Shown here: positions 7,545-14,227 of the stretch, piece by piece
How positions within the stretch are numbered: the stretch's first letter is position 1
How the letters are laid out: every line of letters begins with the position of its first letter
Assembly (NCBI GenBank): GCA_018263405.1
Contig: JAANXG010000093.1
Coordinates: 1-14,227, forward strand
From: Gammaproteobacteria bacterium
GTDB taxonomy: Bacteria > Pseudomonadota > Gammaproteobacteria > Arenicellales > JAANXG01
DNA: 14,227 nucleotides
Direction of reading: 5' to 3'
Notes under the pieces: generated by a model
What the model saw: only the letters and a program-made list of their open reading frames with translations
The model's database searches: none
Told to the model about the DNA's origin: nothing
Made by a program: the position numbers and the translations under genes

Positions 7545-7550
7545 AGTATA
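7545..7550 (-). promoter_or_regulatory. Possible internal promoter of rpoD (-10 box)
   Basis: The minus strand shows TATACT between dnaG and rpoD, placed so that transcripts would have a leader of about 34 bases. No clear -35 lies 17 bases upstream (CAATCA). Internal rpoD promoters are known in this operon in E. coli, which is the main support. Confidence 0.35.
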
Positions 7551-7599
7551 GCCCATTCAGTCGATTATGATTGTGCGCCCCGCCGTCCCTCCCACGCCG

Positions 7600-9405
7600 T
7601 CACGGACCCCGGGTTTGGAGTTCTCGTTTCGCTTTCAGCAGGGTGTCTAGTTGCTTTTTTACCGACTCGCTGGCCCGCCCCTCTCGCGCTTCCTGCTCTT
7701 TGCTCCGCTCCTTCAATGCTTCGATCCGCCGATCCACGAGTTGCACGCGCAGACGGGTTATCAGCCATCTGAGTTCTTCTTCTATCCGGTCTTCGCCTGT
7801 TATGTGCGCGCGCGCCGCCAATTTTTCAAGGTGGCGGTGGTGTTCGTGGTCGCGAAACCGCTCCAACAGGCCGGCGGTGGTGAGTCCGCTGGTATCGATG
7901 GCGGTTTGAATCACCTCTGTCAACAGTTCAATGCCCGGGGCTTGCAGTTGTTTGAGCTCTTCGGTGTCATGGGCGATGTGGGCGAGCTCGGGGTGCTGCA
8001 GCACCAGTGCGAGGAGTTCCCGGACCGGTGACCGTTTGACCGTCACCCGGCCATGCGAGGGCGGAGCACGCTTTACAGTCGCGGTGGCGTGCGCAGCCTG
8101 ATTGTGACCATCCAGCAAACGCTCCAGCGTCTCCCGGTCGGTCTGGGCGAGTCCCGTCAATCGATCCTTAAGTAGTTCCTTCAACGCGCCCGCGGGAATT
8201 TTGTTGACCAGTGGTTTAGCCAGCTCGATTAAGCGCGCCCGCCCGTCCATCCGGGTGACGTCGGTTTGATGCGCGAGTTGCTGGACGAGAAAATCCGAGA
8301 ACGGCGTGGCCGCCTGGATACGCTGCTCGAACCCCTCCCGGCCTTCCTTGTTGACAATGCTATCGGGGTCGTCTCCTTCCGGGAGGAACAGGAAGCTTGC
8401 CTGCCGGCCTTCGCCCAGGCTTGGCAGCAATGACTCCAGGGCCCGCCAGGCCGCGGCACGGCCTGCCCGGTCGCCGTCGAAACAAAACACCACTTCGGTG
8501 CAGTAGCGGAAGACGCGTTCGAGATGCGCCCTCGTCGTGGCGGTCCCGAGCGTGCCGACGGCGTATTCGATGCCGTGCTGAGCCAGCGTAACCACGTCCA
8601 AGTAGCCTTCCACCACCAGCACCTTCTGCGTTGATTTTATGGCGCCGCGGGCGGCGTACAGGCCGTACAGTTCCGCGCCCTTATGGAATACGGGCGTCTC
8701 CGGCGAATTGAGATACTTGGGTTCGCCGTCGCCGAGCACACGACCGCCGAAGCCGACGACCCGGCCCCGGTGGTCATGGATGGGAAACATGATCCGATGG
8801 CGGAAACGATCGTAGTAACCCTGCGTGGAACGTTTGTTCACCAGGCCGGCGTGTTCGAGCGCCTGGCGCGCCGATTCGGTATTGCCGGCTGCATTGATCA
8901 GGTTATCCCACCCTTCCGGCGCGAATCCCAGACCGAAGCGGGCGGCGGTCTGGCCGGTTAGGCCACGTTGCTTGAGATACGTGATGGCCTGTTTGGCGTT
9001 CGGGTGTTTTCGCAACTGCTCCCGATAGAACCTGTCGGCCTTGTCGAGCACATCCAGCAAATCTCCGCCACCTTTACCGGGCCTCTCCGGGTGTCCCGCG
9101 CTACTTTCACGCGGAATTTCCAGCCCGTGACGAGCGGCCAGGTGTTCAATGACTTCCACGAAATCCATGTGCTCGTAGTCCATCAAGAATCCGATCGCGG
9201 TGCCGTGGGCCTCGCAGCCGAAGCAGTGGTAGAACTGCTTGTCCTGGCTGACCGTGAAGGAGGGCGTTTTCTCGTCGTGAAACGGGCAGCAGGCCTTGAA
9301 TTCCCGGCCGGCCCGCTTCAGCGGCACCCGGCTGTCGATCACCTCGACGATGTCCGTTCGAACCATGAGTTCGTCGATAAAGTGTTGGGGGATGCGACCG
9401 GCCAT
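7600..9405 (-). CDS. dnaG: DNA primase DnaG
   Basis: This 601-residue primase makes the RNA primers for replication with the DnaB helicase. The N-terminal zinc domain has Cys40, His43, Cys61 and Cys64 (CPFHDEKTPSF and YHCFGC). The RNA polymerase core has the toprim acids Glu266 (VVEGYLDV), Asp310 and Asp312 (CFDGD), and Asp346 and Asp348 (GDDPDS). The C-terminal helical part from about residue 450 would bind DnaB. The start is set at 9405 because MAGRIPQHFIDEL is the conserved N-terminus; an upstream in-frame ATG at 9450 would add 15 unconserved residues. The Shine-Dalgarno is weak. It lies between yqeY and rpoD, with a possible attenuator in the 200-base leader. Confidence 0.97.
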   Translation of the reverse strand: MAGRIPQHFIDELMVRTDIVEVIDSRVPLKRAGREFKACCPFHDEKTPSFTVSQDKQFYHCFGCEAHGTAIGFLMDYEHMDFVEVIEHLAARHGLEIPRESSAGHPERPGKGGGDLLDVLDKADRFYREQLRKHPNAKQAITYLKQRGLTGQTAARFGLGFAPEGWDNLINAAGNTESARQALEHAGLVNKRSTQGYYDRFRHRIMFPIHDHRGRVVGFGGRVLGDGEPKYLNSPETPVFHKGAELYGLYAARGAIKSTQKVLVVEGYLDVVTLAQHGIEYAVGTLGTATTRAHLERVFRYCTEVVFCFDGDRAGRAAAWRALESLLPSLGEGRQASFLFLPEGDDPDSIVNKEGREGFEQRIQAATPFSDFLVQQLAHQTDVTRMDGRARLIELAKPLVNKIPAGALKELLKDRLTGLAQTDRETLERLLDGHNQAAHATATVKRAPPSHGRVTVKRSPVRELLALVLQHPELAHIAHDTEELKQLQAPGIELLTEVIQTAIDTSGLTTAGLLERFRDHEHHRHLEKLAARAHITGEDRIEEELRWLITRLRVQLVDRRIEALKERSKEQEAREGRASESVKKQLDTLLKAKRELQTRGP

Positions 9406-9554
9406 GAGTGCAAGTTCAATGGAAAACGAGGATGCTGTAAAGCCCGCCACGCCGACGCGGCGATCCGACCCCCCGGGAAGTGGAAATGCGGAATTTGCCC
9501 GACTGCGCGGATGGCGGGAGGCAGGGTGAAACCGGATGCCCGAGCCGAGGAGCG

Positions 9555-9577
9555 AAAAAACTGCCGGAATAGTCCGG
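9555..9577 (-). terminator. Small hairpin plus T run before dnaG, possible attenuator
   Basis: On the minus strand CCGGA (9573-9577) pairs with TCCGG (9564-9568) around a four-base loop. CAG and six T residues (9555-9560) follow. The stem is only 5 bp, so termination would be partial. Its place after yqeY and before dnaG parallels the terminator known between rpsU and dnaG in E. coli. Confidence 0.45.
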
Positions 9578-9605
9578 ACCGCGGCGGTGGCGGTGCGTTG
9601 CGTCG

Positions 9606-10049
9606 TCAGCCGAGCCGGGATTTTACCCTGGCGCTGACTTGGCCCATGTCGGCGCGCCCCTGGATTCGCGGTTTGAGCCGGCCCATGACCTTGCCCATAT
9701 CCTTGATGGTTTCGGCCGCAGTGTCCGAAATCGCTCTTTGTATCAGCTCGTCGAGCTCCTCGTCACCCAGGGGTTCGGGCAGGTACTCCGAAAGGATCTC
9801 AACGGATACTTGCTCCTTGGCGACTAAATCGCCGCGGTTGCCGGTCTTGAACTGCTCGATCGAATCGCGGGCCTGTTTGATCTGTTTTTCGATGACGGCG
9901 ATTACGCCTTCATCATCCAGTGTCGCTTGCCCGTCCATTTCCTTGCGCTGGATGGCGGCGCGCAGCATGCGGATCGTTTCGAGGCGAGCCGTATCTTTTG
10001 CCCGCATCGCGTTCTTCATGTCTTCGCCGATTCGTCCCTTGAGGCTCAT
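9606..10049 (-). CDS. yqeY: GatB/YqeY domain protein
   Basis: This 147-residue soluble protein is made of the YqeY fold alone: an N-terminal helical part (LKGRIGEDMKNAMRAKD, LETIRMLRAAI) and a C-terminal helical domain (EYLPEPLGDEELDELI, KDMGKVMGRLKP). The C-terminal part is related to the tail of the GatB amidotransferase subunit, which binds tRNA. Stand-alone YqeY is often annotated as tRNA amidotransferase-like, but its physiological role is not well settled. It lies between rpsU and dnaG, 21 bases after rpsU, so it is probably co-transcribed. Many Gammaproteobacteria carry it here, whereas E. coli lacks it at this position. The ATG at 10049 has no clear Shine-Dalgarno. Family assignment is firm. 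Confidence 0.93.
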   Translation of the reverse strand: MSLKGRIGEDMKNAMRAKDTARLETIRMLRAAIQRKEMDGQATLDDEGVIAVIEKQIKQARDSIEQFKTGNRGDLVAKEQVSVEILSEYLPEPLGDEELDELIQRAISDTAAETIKDMGKVMGRLKPRIQGRADMGQVSARVKSRLG

Positions 10050-10070
10050 ATTGCGGGGGATGCCGGCGGG

Positions 10071-10286
10071 TTAGTGCGAGCGCTGAAACCGGTTGCGCTG
10101 CCGGGAGACGCGCTTGAGTTCGCGCTTGCGGGCGGCCATCGCCTTGCGCTTGCGGCCGGTGGTGGGTTTTTCGTAGTGTTCACGGCGCCGTACCTCGGTA
10201 AAGATGCCGGCTTTTTCGCAGGCGCGGCGAAACCGGCGCAAAATCATGTCGAATGGTTCATCCTGACGAACTTTCACACTTGGCAT
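10071..10286 (-). CDS. rpsU: 30S ribosomal protein S21
   Basis: This 71-residue, strongly basic ribosomal protein sits on the platform of the small subunit near the anti-Shine-Dalgarno end of 16S rRNA and helps initiation. It matches the family along its full length: MPSVKVRQDEPFD, LRRFRRACEKAG, EVRRREHYEKPT and an Arg/Lys-rich tail. The start at 10286 is preferred over an ATG four codons upstream because MPSVKV is the conserved N-terminus and GAGGAATT sits just before it. It is first in the operon with yqeY, dnaG and rpoD and diverges from tsaD, as in E. coli. Confidence 0.98.
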   Translation of the reverse strand: MPSVKVRQDEPFDMILRRFRRACEKAGIFTEVRRREHYEKPTTGRKRKAMAARKRELKRVSRQRNRFQRSH

Positions 10287-10321
10287 ACAATTCCTCAAAT
10301 CTGGTGCATGGGAGGCGCCGG

Positions 10322-10350
10322 ATTCTAATCAAAGCCGAAGGGCCGAACAA
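10322..10350 (-). promoter_or_regulatory. Sigma-70 promoter of rpsU-yqeY-dnaG-rpoD
   Basis: On the minus strand TTGTTC (10345-10350) and TAGAAT (10322-10327) are separated by exactly 17 bases. Transcription would start near 10315, giving a leader of about 28 bases that contains the rpsU GAGGA site. It is the best promoter-like match in this divergent gap. I found no comparable pair of boxes for tsaD. Confidence 0.7.
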
Positions 10351-10418
10351 GCCGCTTGATCGTCAAATGAGGGTCGGGCCGACACATTTCTGTACGGGGA
10401 TATTGAGAGTTACCCGGC

Positions 10419-11438
10419 ATGCTGGTACTGGGAATAGAGACCTCCTGTGACGATACGGCGGCGGCGCTGTACGACAGCGGCCGCGGATTGCTTTCGCACT
10501 CCCTGTTTTCCCAGATCGATACTCACCACGAGTACGGCGGCATTGTGCCGGAACTGGCGGCGCGCGATCATGTACGAAAACTGTTGCCGTTGGTCCGGGA
10601 GGTGTTGTCTCGAAGCGGCGCGGAGACGGAAGACCTGGAGGCGGTCGCCTATACCGCCGGACCCGGCCTCGTCGGTGCGCTATTGGTCGGTGCGGCGCTG
10701 AGCCACGGTCTGGCCGTCGCACGGGGCATTCCGGCCTTGGGAGTGCATCACATGGAAGGCCACCTGCTGGCGCCAATGTTGGAGGACGAACGGCCCGCCT
10801 TTCCGTTCCTCGCCCTGCTGGTTTCGGGAGGGCATACCATGACCGTCGAGGTGGCTGGACCCGGCCGTTACCGGCTGTTGGGGCAGACGCTGGACGATGC
10901 CGTCGGCGAGGCCTTCGATAAGACCGCCAAGTTGCTGGGTCTGGGTTATCCTGGGGGGCCGGCGATCGCGGCAGCGGCAGCGAGGGGCGACCCGGAACGT
11001 TTTTACTTTCCCCGGCCGATGACCGGCCGCCCCGGCCTGGACTTCAGTTTCAGTGGCCTCAAAACCGCCGTGCTGCAGACGGTTCGGGGCCAGGCCTTGA
11101 ATGATGTGACGGTCTTCGATATCGCTCGGGCATTTCAAGATGCCGCCGTGGAAACCCTGGTCATCAAGTGCCGGCGCGCGTTGCAGCAGACCGGACTGCG
11201 GCGTTTGGTAGTGGCCGGAGGCGTCGGTGCCAATCTCGACCTGCGGGCGCGCCTCGCGGATCTGGCCCAAATCCAGGACAGCAAGGTGTATTTCCCGCGT
11301 TCGGAGTTCTGTACCGACAACGGGGCCATGATCGCCTATACGGGTTGGATGCGGGCTCGAAACGGCGGCGGTGTGCCGGCGGGTGGATTTCGGGTCCGGC
11401 CGCGGTGGCTATTGACGGAACTCGAACCGCCCGCTTGA
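10419..11438 (+). CDS. tsaD: tRNA N6-adenosine threonylcarbamoyltransferase TsaD
   Basis: This 339-residue protein of the Kae1/YgjD family is the catalytic subunit that, with TsaB and TsaE, moves threonylcarbamoyl from TsaC-made threonylcarbamoyl-AMP onto A37 of ANN-decoding tRNAs (t6A). It has the N-terminal LGIETSCDDTA and the metal-binding His111 and His115 in HHMEGH. It also has LVSGGHT, the DDAVGEAFDK segment, FSFSGLKTA, GGVGAN and the late aspartate in TDNGAMIA. Length and ends match the E. coli protein. The ATG at 10419 is set by the conserved MLVLGIETSCD start. It diverges from rpsU, the usual gammaproteobacterial arrangement. The adjacent tRNA-Ile2 belongs to the class of tRNAs that carry t6A. 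Confidence 0.97.
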   Translation: MLVLGIETSCDDTAAALYDSGRGLLSHSLFSQIDTHHEYGGIVPELAARDHVRKLLPLVREVLSRSGAETEDLEAVAYTAGPGLVGALLVGAALSHGLAVARGIPALGVHHMEGHLLAPMLEDERPAFPFLALLVSGGHTMTVEVAGPGRYRLLGQTLDDAVGEAFDKTAKLLGLGYPGGPAIAAAAARGDPERFYFPRPMTGRPGLDFSFSGLKTAVLQTVRGQALNDVTVFDIARAFQDAAVETLVIKCRRALQQTGLRRLVVAGGVGANLDLRARLADLAQIQDSKVYFPRSEFCTDNGAMIAYTGWMRARNGGGVPAGGFRVRPRWLLTELEPPA

Positions 11439-11546
11439 CGTATGAAAAACGGAGCCTTTCCGTCCCGGCGGTATCGATCGCCGCACCGTTTTGATTAGTA
11501 CCCCTTAGCCTGCGCTCAAAGTTCGAATTTTTGATTTCGGTTTCTA
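11439..11546. other. Convergent gap between tsaD and plsY
   Basis: The 108 bases contain AAAACGG near 11447 and CCGTTTT near 11487, which can pair, with smaller inner stems (ACGGA/TCCGT and CGGCG/CGCCG). The A run at one side and T run at the other suggest a weak bidirectional terminator, but the stem is broken by a large loop. Confidence 0.35.
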
Positions 11547-12140
11547 TTATTTTCGTGAAGGCAGTCTTATCTTGTCTTCCTTGCCGCGGAGCAGCCTTCG
11601 ATAGTTATCCCGGTGGCGCCACAGCAACAGCGCGCCCAGAACGATGGACATGACTACATAGGCGGGATGGGGTAGCCAGTACGCCACCAATAAAGGGGAT
11701 AACGCGCTGGTCACGATCGCAGCGAGCGAGGAGTATCGGAATATGGCAGCCACCAGCAACCAACAGACGATCAGGCTCACGCCGACGGGCCAGTACAAGG
11801 CGAGATACACGCCCAGTCCGGTCGCCACCCCCTTCCCGCCCCGGAATCTGAAAAAAACGGGGTACAGGTGTCCGATGAACGCGGCGGCGGCGACCGCCGC
11901 CGGAATCAGGGGGGTTTCGGATAGAGAATGCGCGATCAGTACCGGCACGACACCTTTCGACACATCACCGAGGAGGGTGAGTAATGCCGCGGTCTTGTTC
12001 CCCTGCCGGAGTATATTGGTGGCGCCGGGGTTACCGCTGCCCACTGAACGGGGATCGGTCAGGGCGAATAGGCGCGCAATTGCGATGGCGCTGGAGATCG
12101 AGCCGATCAGGTACGCCAATACGGGCAGTGTGTACAACAT
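11547..12140 (-). CDS. plsY: Acyl-phosphate glycerol-3-phosphate acyltransferase PlsY
   Basis: This 197-residue inner-membrane enzyme transfers the acyl group of acyl-phosphate (made by PlsX) to position 1 of glycerol 3-phosphate, the first step of phospholipid synthesis. It has about five hydrophobic segments, starting with LPVLAYLIGSISSAIAIA. The family motifs GSGNPGATN (34-42) and FRGGKGVATGLG (99-110) lie between them, with SSLAAIVTSALSPL after. The C-terminus is basic (RHRDNYRRLLRGKEDKIR), as usual. The gene diverges from folB and converges on tsaD, the same neighbourhood as in E. coli. The ATG has no strong ribosome binding site. Confidence 0.97.
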   Translation of the reverse strand: MLYTLPVLAYLIGSISSAIAIARLFALTDPRSVGSGNPGATNILRQGNKTAALLTLLGDVSKGVVPVLIAHSLSETPLIPAAVAAAAFIGHLYPVFFRFRGGKGVATGLGVYLALYWPVGVSLIVCWLLVAAIFRYSSLAAIVTSALSPLLVAYWLPHPAYVVMSIVLGALLLWRHRDNYRRLLRGKEDKIRLPSRK

Positions 12141-12242
12141 GGCTTTATTTGAGAGGGTCCGGCACGGCGGGTCAAGCGTTTGACAGCGCGCCGCTGCTTA
12201 TACAAGCTCCCTGTGGCATTCAATTTGGTGACAAGACCGGCG
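12141..12242. promoter_or_regulatory. Divergent plsY/folB control region
   Basis: The gap must hold both promoters, but neither is ideal. Toward folB, TTGACA and TATACA are only 13 bases apart. Toward plsY, TTGAAT and TATAAG are 15 apart. Both -10 candidates lie in the near-palindrome GCTTATACAAGC at about 12194-12205. Confidence 0.35.
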
Positions 12243-12602
12243 GTGGACATTATTTTCCTCAAAGAACTCAAGGCCGAGTGCGTGGTCGGTGTATGGGGCT
12301 GGGAGCACCAGATCCGTCAGCGCATTTCTATCGATCTGGAAATGGGGGTCGATATAAAGCGTGCCGCGGATAGCGATAAGCTCGACGATACTCTGAACTA
12401 CAAGGCCGTGGTGAAACGCGTCATCGCCTTTGTTGAAGATTCCCGATTTCATCTGATTGAGACGTTGGCCGAAGGTATCGCGGACCTTCTAAAGGGTGAG
12501 TTCGACATTCCGTGGTGCCGGGTGACCGTGGATAAAGGAGGGGCGGTACGGGGTGCCCGCGCGGTGGGGGTCGTGATAGAGCGGGGCCGTAAAGATGCCT
12601 GA
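12243..12602 (+). CDS. folB: Dihydroneopterin aldolase FolB
   Basis: This 119-residue cytosolic enzyme cleaves 7,8-dihydroneopterin to 6-hydroxymethyl-7,8-dihydropterin and glycolaldehyde in folate synthesis. The family pattern is clear: IIFLKELKAECVVGVWGWE, the Glu21 pterin anchor, Tyr53 in LNYKAVV, Lys98 in VTVDKGGAVRGA and the ending VGVVIERG. The GTG at 12243 is taken as the start because DIIFLKEL is the conserved N-terminus and the length equals the usual 118-122. Earlier in-frame GTG (12228) and TTG (12180) codons would add unconserved residues. The Shine-Dalgarno is poor. Its end overlaps folK by 8 bases, so the two consecutive folate enzymes are coupled. Confidence 0.95.
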   Translation: MDIIFLKELKAECVVGVWGWEHQIRQRISIDLEMGVDIKRAADSDKLDDTLNYKAVVKRVIAFVEDSRFHLIETLAEGIADLLKGEFDIPWCRVTVDKGGAVRGARAVGVVIERGRKDA

Positions 12603-13140
12603 GGTCCACGTCAGTGTCGGCAGCAATATGGACCGCGAAACCAATGTGCGGGAAGCGTTGTGCTTGATGGAGGAACATTACGGCCCATTGGTCGTGTCCA
12701 CCCTTTATGAGGCGGAATCGGTGGGATTCAGTGGACCGAATTTCTATAACTTGGTGGTGGGCTTTGAAACGGACCGGGCGCTACCCGAGGTCATGCAGGC
12801 TCTTTCGGACATGGAAAACAGGCGTGGACGGCGCCGGGGCGGCTGTGTGCCGGATGACCGGCCTTTGGACTTGGACATCCTGTTATATGGCGACACTGTC
12901 GACCACAATTCGCCCTGTGACTTGCCACGGCCCGATATTTTGAATTATGCCTTCGTGCTCTGTTCGCTGGCGGAAATCGCGGGCGAACGGGTTCATCCGG
13001 AATGTGGTTGCACCTATGCCGAACTCTGGTCGTCTTTCAGCGATAACACACAAAAATTGTGGCCTGTGACGGATATTCGGCTCGATAGCCGGACTACACG
13101 CTTCGGCCGCCGTCAACGGGCAACACATGCCCTGAAGTAA
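12595..13140 (+). CDS. folK: 2-amino-4-hydroxy-6-hydroxymethyldihydropteridine pyrophosphokinase FolK
   Basis: This 181-residue enzyme transfers pyrophosphate from ATP to the FolB product, the step before dihydropteroate synthase. Family marks are HVSVGSN at the N-terminus, GFSGPNFYNLVV, the magnesium-binding Asp92 and Asp94 in RPLDLDILLYG, LPRPDI and FVLCSLAEIAG. It is about 20 residues longer than usual. The extra tail (RTTRFGRRQRATHALK) is read from DNA antisense to the end of the pteridine reductase gene, so the two genes overlap tail to tail by 47 bases. The PDDRP stretch before the aspartates departs slightly from the common GPR-LDLD form. The start overlaps folB. Confidence 0.93.
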   Translation: MPEVHVSVGSNMDRETNVREALCLMEEHYGPLVVSTLYEAESVGFSGPNFYNLVVGFETDRALPEVMQALSDMENRRGRRRGGCVPDDRPLDLDILLYGDTVDHNSPCDLPRPDILNYAFVLCSLAEIAGERVHPECGCTYAELWSSFSDNTQKLWPVTDIRLDSRTTRFGRRQRATHALK

Positions 13141-13837
13141 AACCCGCGCCGGTGACCAAAAATAGAACGGCGTCGGCGATTTCATCCGGTGACCCGATTC
13201 GTTTCAAAGGCGTATTGGAGACCAGTCGTTGATGGGCCAATTCGTTGCCGTCGCCCTCCGGCCATAGAATGGCACCGGGCGCAACGGCGTTGACGCGCAC
13301 GTTTGGCGCCAGTTCAGTGGCGAGCGCGCGGGTCAGGGCGATCAAACCGGCCTTGGCGGTGCTGTAAACGATATGATCCTTTAACGGCATCCGGCCGTAG
13401 ACATCCGCCATGTTCACGACGCATCCCCGATTTTTTTTCAGTTCCGGTGCGGCTTCCTGAACGAGAAAAAACGGCGCACGCAGATTTATACCCATTAAAC
13501 TCTCCCACTCATCGGTCGTGGTATCGCCGACGGGAGTGGGATGAAACGTAGAGGCATTGTTTACGATCACGTCCAGTCTGCCGAACGTTTGTATGCACTG
13601 ATTGACCAGGTGCCGGCACTTGTCGACGTCGAGCAGTTCACCTTTCACCAGAACAACGGATTCTTTTCTTTTTTTATTCAATGAATCCTGCAGCGTGTGG
13701 GCGGCGTCATCGGAAGAGCGGTAATGAACCACCAGTCTCATTCCGGCCGAATGCAAGCGTGCGGCGATGACGGCACCGAGTCTTTGCGCGCCGCCGGTCA
13801 CCAAGGCAACCTTGTCTTGCGGGGAATTGTTCTGCAT
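13094..13837 (-). CDS. Pteridine reductase (PTR1/FolM-like short-chain dehydrogenase)
   Basis: This 247-residue NADPH-type short-chain dehydrogenase probably reduces dihydro- or oxidised pterins or folates. The nucleotide motif is TGGAQRLG (14-21), the TGxxxRxG form of pteridine reductases rather than the common TGxxxGxG, and NNAS lies at 93-96. The usual catalytic serine is replaced by Asp145 (NMADVYG), followed by Tyr158 and Lys162 (YSTAKAG), which is the PTR1 pattern. The end GHVLPVDGG is normal for the family. The ATG has a good AAGGAT upstream. It converges on folK with a 47-base overlap, and the adjacent folate genes support a pterin role. A FolM-like dihydromonapterin reductase is the closest alternative. 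Confidence 0.87.
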   Translation of the reverse strand: MQNNSPQDKVALVTGGAQRLGAVIAARLHSAGMRLVVHYRSSDDAAHTLQDSLNKKRKESVVLVKGELLDVDKCRHLVNQCIQTFGRLDVIVNNASTFHPTPVGDTTTDEWESLMGINLRAPFFLVQEAAPELKKNRGCVVNMADVYGRMPLKDHIVYSTAKAGLIALTRALATELAPNVRVNAVAPGAILWPEGDGNELAHQRLVSNTPLKRIGSPDEIADAVLFLVTGAGFTSGHVLPVDGGRSV

Positions 13838-13970
13838 TATCCTTGGCCCATTCCGAAGATTGACAGGTTCATTCGTAACATCTCAAAAAGTCCGTGCAGA
13901 GCCGACGATCGTGCGGGTTTGGGAGATTCCTAGTGTATCGCAAAAAAAGTCCTGTTCGTGCTTGTCCGGG
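13838..13970. other. Gene-free gap upstream of the pteridine reductase
   Basis: This stretch must carry the pteridine reductase promoter on the minus strand, but no pair of boxes with good spacing stands out. A TTGACA on the plus strand near 13862 lacks a matching -10. No coding homology is visible. Confidence 0.4.
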
Positions 13971-13996
13971 CTTAGGGCTCGCGCAAAAATAACTTC
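13971..13996 (+). repeat. Left terminal inverted repeat of the fold-back element
   Basis: This arm pairs with 14132-14157 with one mismatch in 26 (T at the position where the other arm implies C). The AAAAATAACTTC side faces inward. Confidence 0.75.
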
Positions 13997-14131
13997 ACAG
14001 AATTCGCGCCCGAATTTGGGTTAGATTTGGACGATCCGATGGAGCAAAATCGCAGTACTAGCAGGGCTACTATGAGGATTTTGCGATGGAGGATCGTTCA
14101 AAGATGGCCCGAAGACGGGATGTGAAAATGG

Positions 14132-14157
14132 GAAGTTGTTTTTGCGCGAGCCCTAAG
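14132..14157 (-). repeat. Right terminal inverted repeat of the fold-back element
   Basis: This is the inverted copy of 13971-13996, reading GAAGTTG inward and GAGCCCTAAG at its outer edge. Confidence 0.75.
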
Positions 14158-14227
14158 TACCCTTGGGCATAAATACACACACGTTCAGAGCGTCTCCAAA
14201 GTGCCAATGCAAGGCGCGCTTCGCAGG
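14158..14227. other. Window end, no identified feature
   Basis: The last 70 bases beyond the fold-back element contain a short ACACACACG run and no recognisable gene. The sequence may continue into a feature outside the window. Confidence 0.3.

Larger units (their letters stand above)
13971..14157. mobile_element. 187-bp fold-back element, probable MITE
   Basis: The ends, 13971-13996 and 14132-14157, are inverted copies matching at 25 of 26 positions, beginning CTTAGGGCTC on the left and closing GAGCCCTAAG on the right. The two halves are also similar inside: GACGATCC near 14022 faces GGATCGTTC near 14091, and GCAAAATC near 14044 faces GATTTTGC near 14077. The whole element can therefore fold into one long imperfect hairpin centred at about 14064. 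TA at 13973-13974 and at 14154-14155 would fit a TA target duplication of the IS630/Tc1 type, but these bases also belong to the repeats. It has no ORF and would need a transposase from elsewhere. Confidence 0.72.

Noticed and set aside
9406..9450. 15-residue N-terminal extension of DnaG
   Set aside because: The conserved primase start MAGRIP lies at 9405, and the extra residues are not part of the family.
8968..10074. 368-residue plus-strand frame across dnaG and yqeY
   Set aside because: It is antisense to two clear conserved genes and to the gap between them, with no family motifs.
12178..12203. TTGACA ... TATACA as a strong folB promoter
   Set aside because: The boxes are only 13 bases apart, too close for a good sigma-70 promoter. 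It is reported only within the divergent region.

Overview
The window reads as the chromosome of a GC-rich gammaproteobacterium. The main evidence is a conserved housekeeping block: tsaD divergent from rpsU-yqeY-dnaG-rpoD, a tRNA-Ile2(CAU) directly behind rpoD, and plsY divergent from folB-folK. This arrangement is typical of Gammaproteobacteria, and the protein motifs fit (RpoD of about 600 residues, S21 of 71 residues). The genus cannot be set from the sequence alone.

Bases 1-5292 are an accessory catabolic region. It opens with the wreck of a polar-amino-acid ABC transporter: part of a family 3 solute-binding protein is joined directly to the last third of the ATPase, and the permease is missing. 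An intact enolase-superfamily enzyme follows, closely matching cis-3-hydroxy-L-proline dehydratase. Next come a GntR/FCD repressor on the minus strand and, divergent from it, a DapA-family lyase/deaminase overlapping a PuuC-like aldehyde dehydrogenase. Together they look like a hydroxyproline or related imino-acid catabolic module whose uptake system has been partly lost. Two adjacent palindromes overlap the predicted lyase promoter and are probably the repressor's operators.

Bases 5293-5583 hold no convincing gene. They contain a perfect 17-bp hairpin that begins at the dehydrogenase stop codon and a second 10-bp hairpin. From 5584 to 10286 the minus strand carries the macromolecular-synthesis operon, read rpsU, yqeY, dnaG, rpoD, tRNA-Ile2. 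It has a good sigma-70 promoter before rpsU and a small attenuator-like hairpin with a T run before dnaG.

From 10419 to 13837 lie tsaD (tRNA t6A modification), plsY (phospholipid synthesis), folB and folK (folate synthesis) and a PTR1/FolM-like pteridine reductase. The reductase converges on folK and overlaps its 3' end by 47 bp. The three pterin genes form a small folate/pterin group.

The right end, 13838-14227, has no gene. It holds a 187-bp fold-back element with 26-bp near-perfect terminal inverted repeats, best explained as a MITE. I found no CRISPR array, complete insertion sequence, phage gene or toxin-antitoxin pair, and no clearly novel multi-gene system. The observations most worth following are the odd chemistry of the hydroxyproline-type cluster with its paired operators, the fold-back element, and the folK/pteridine reductase overlap.
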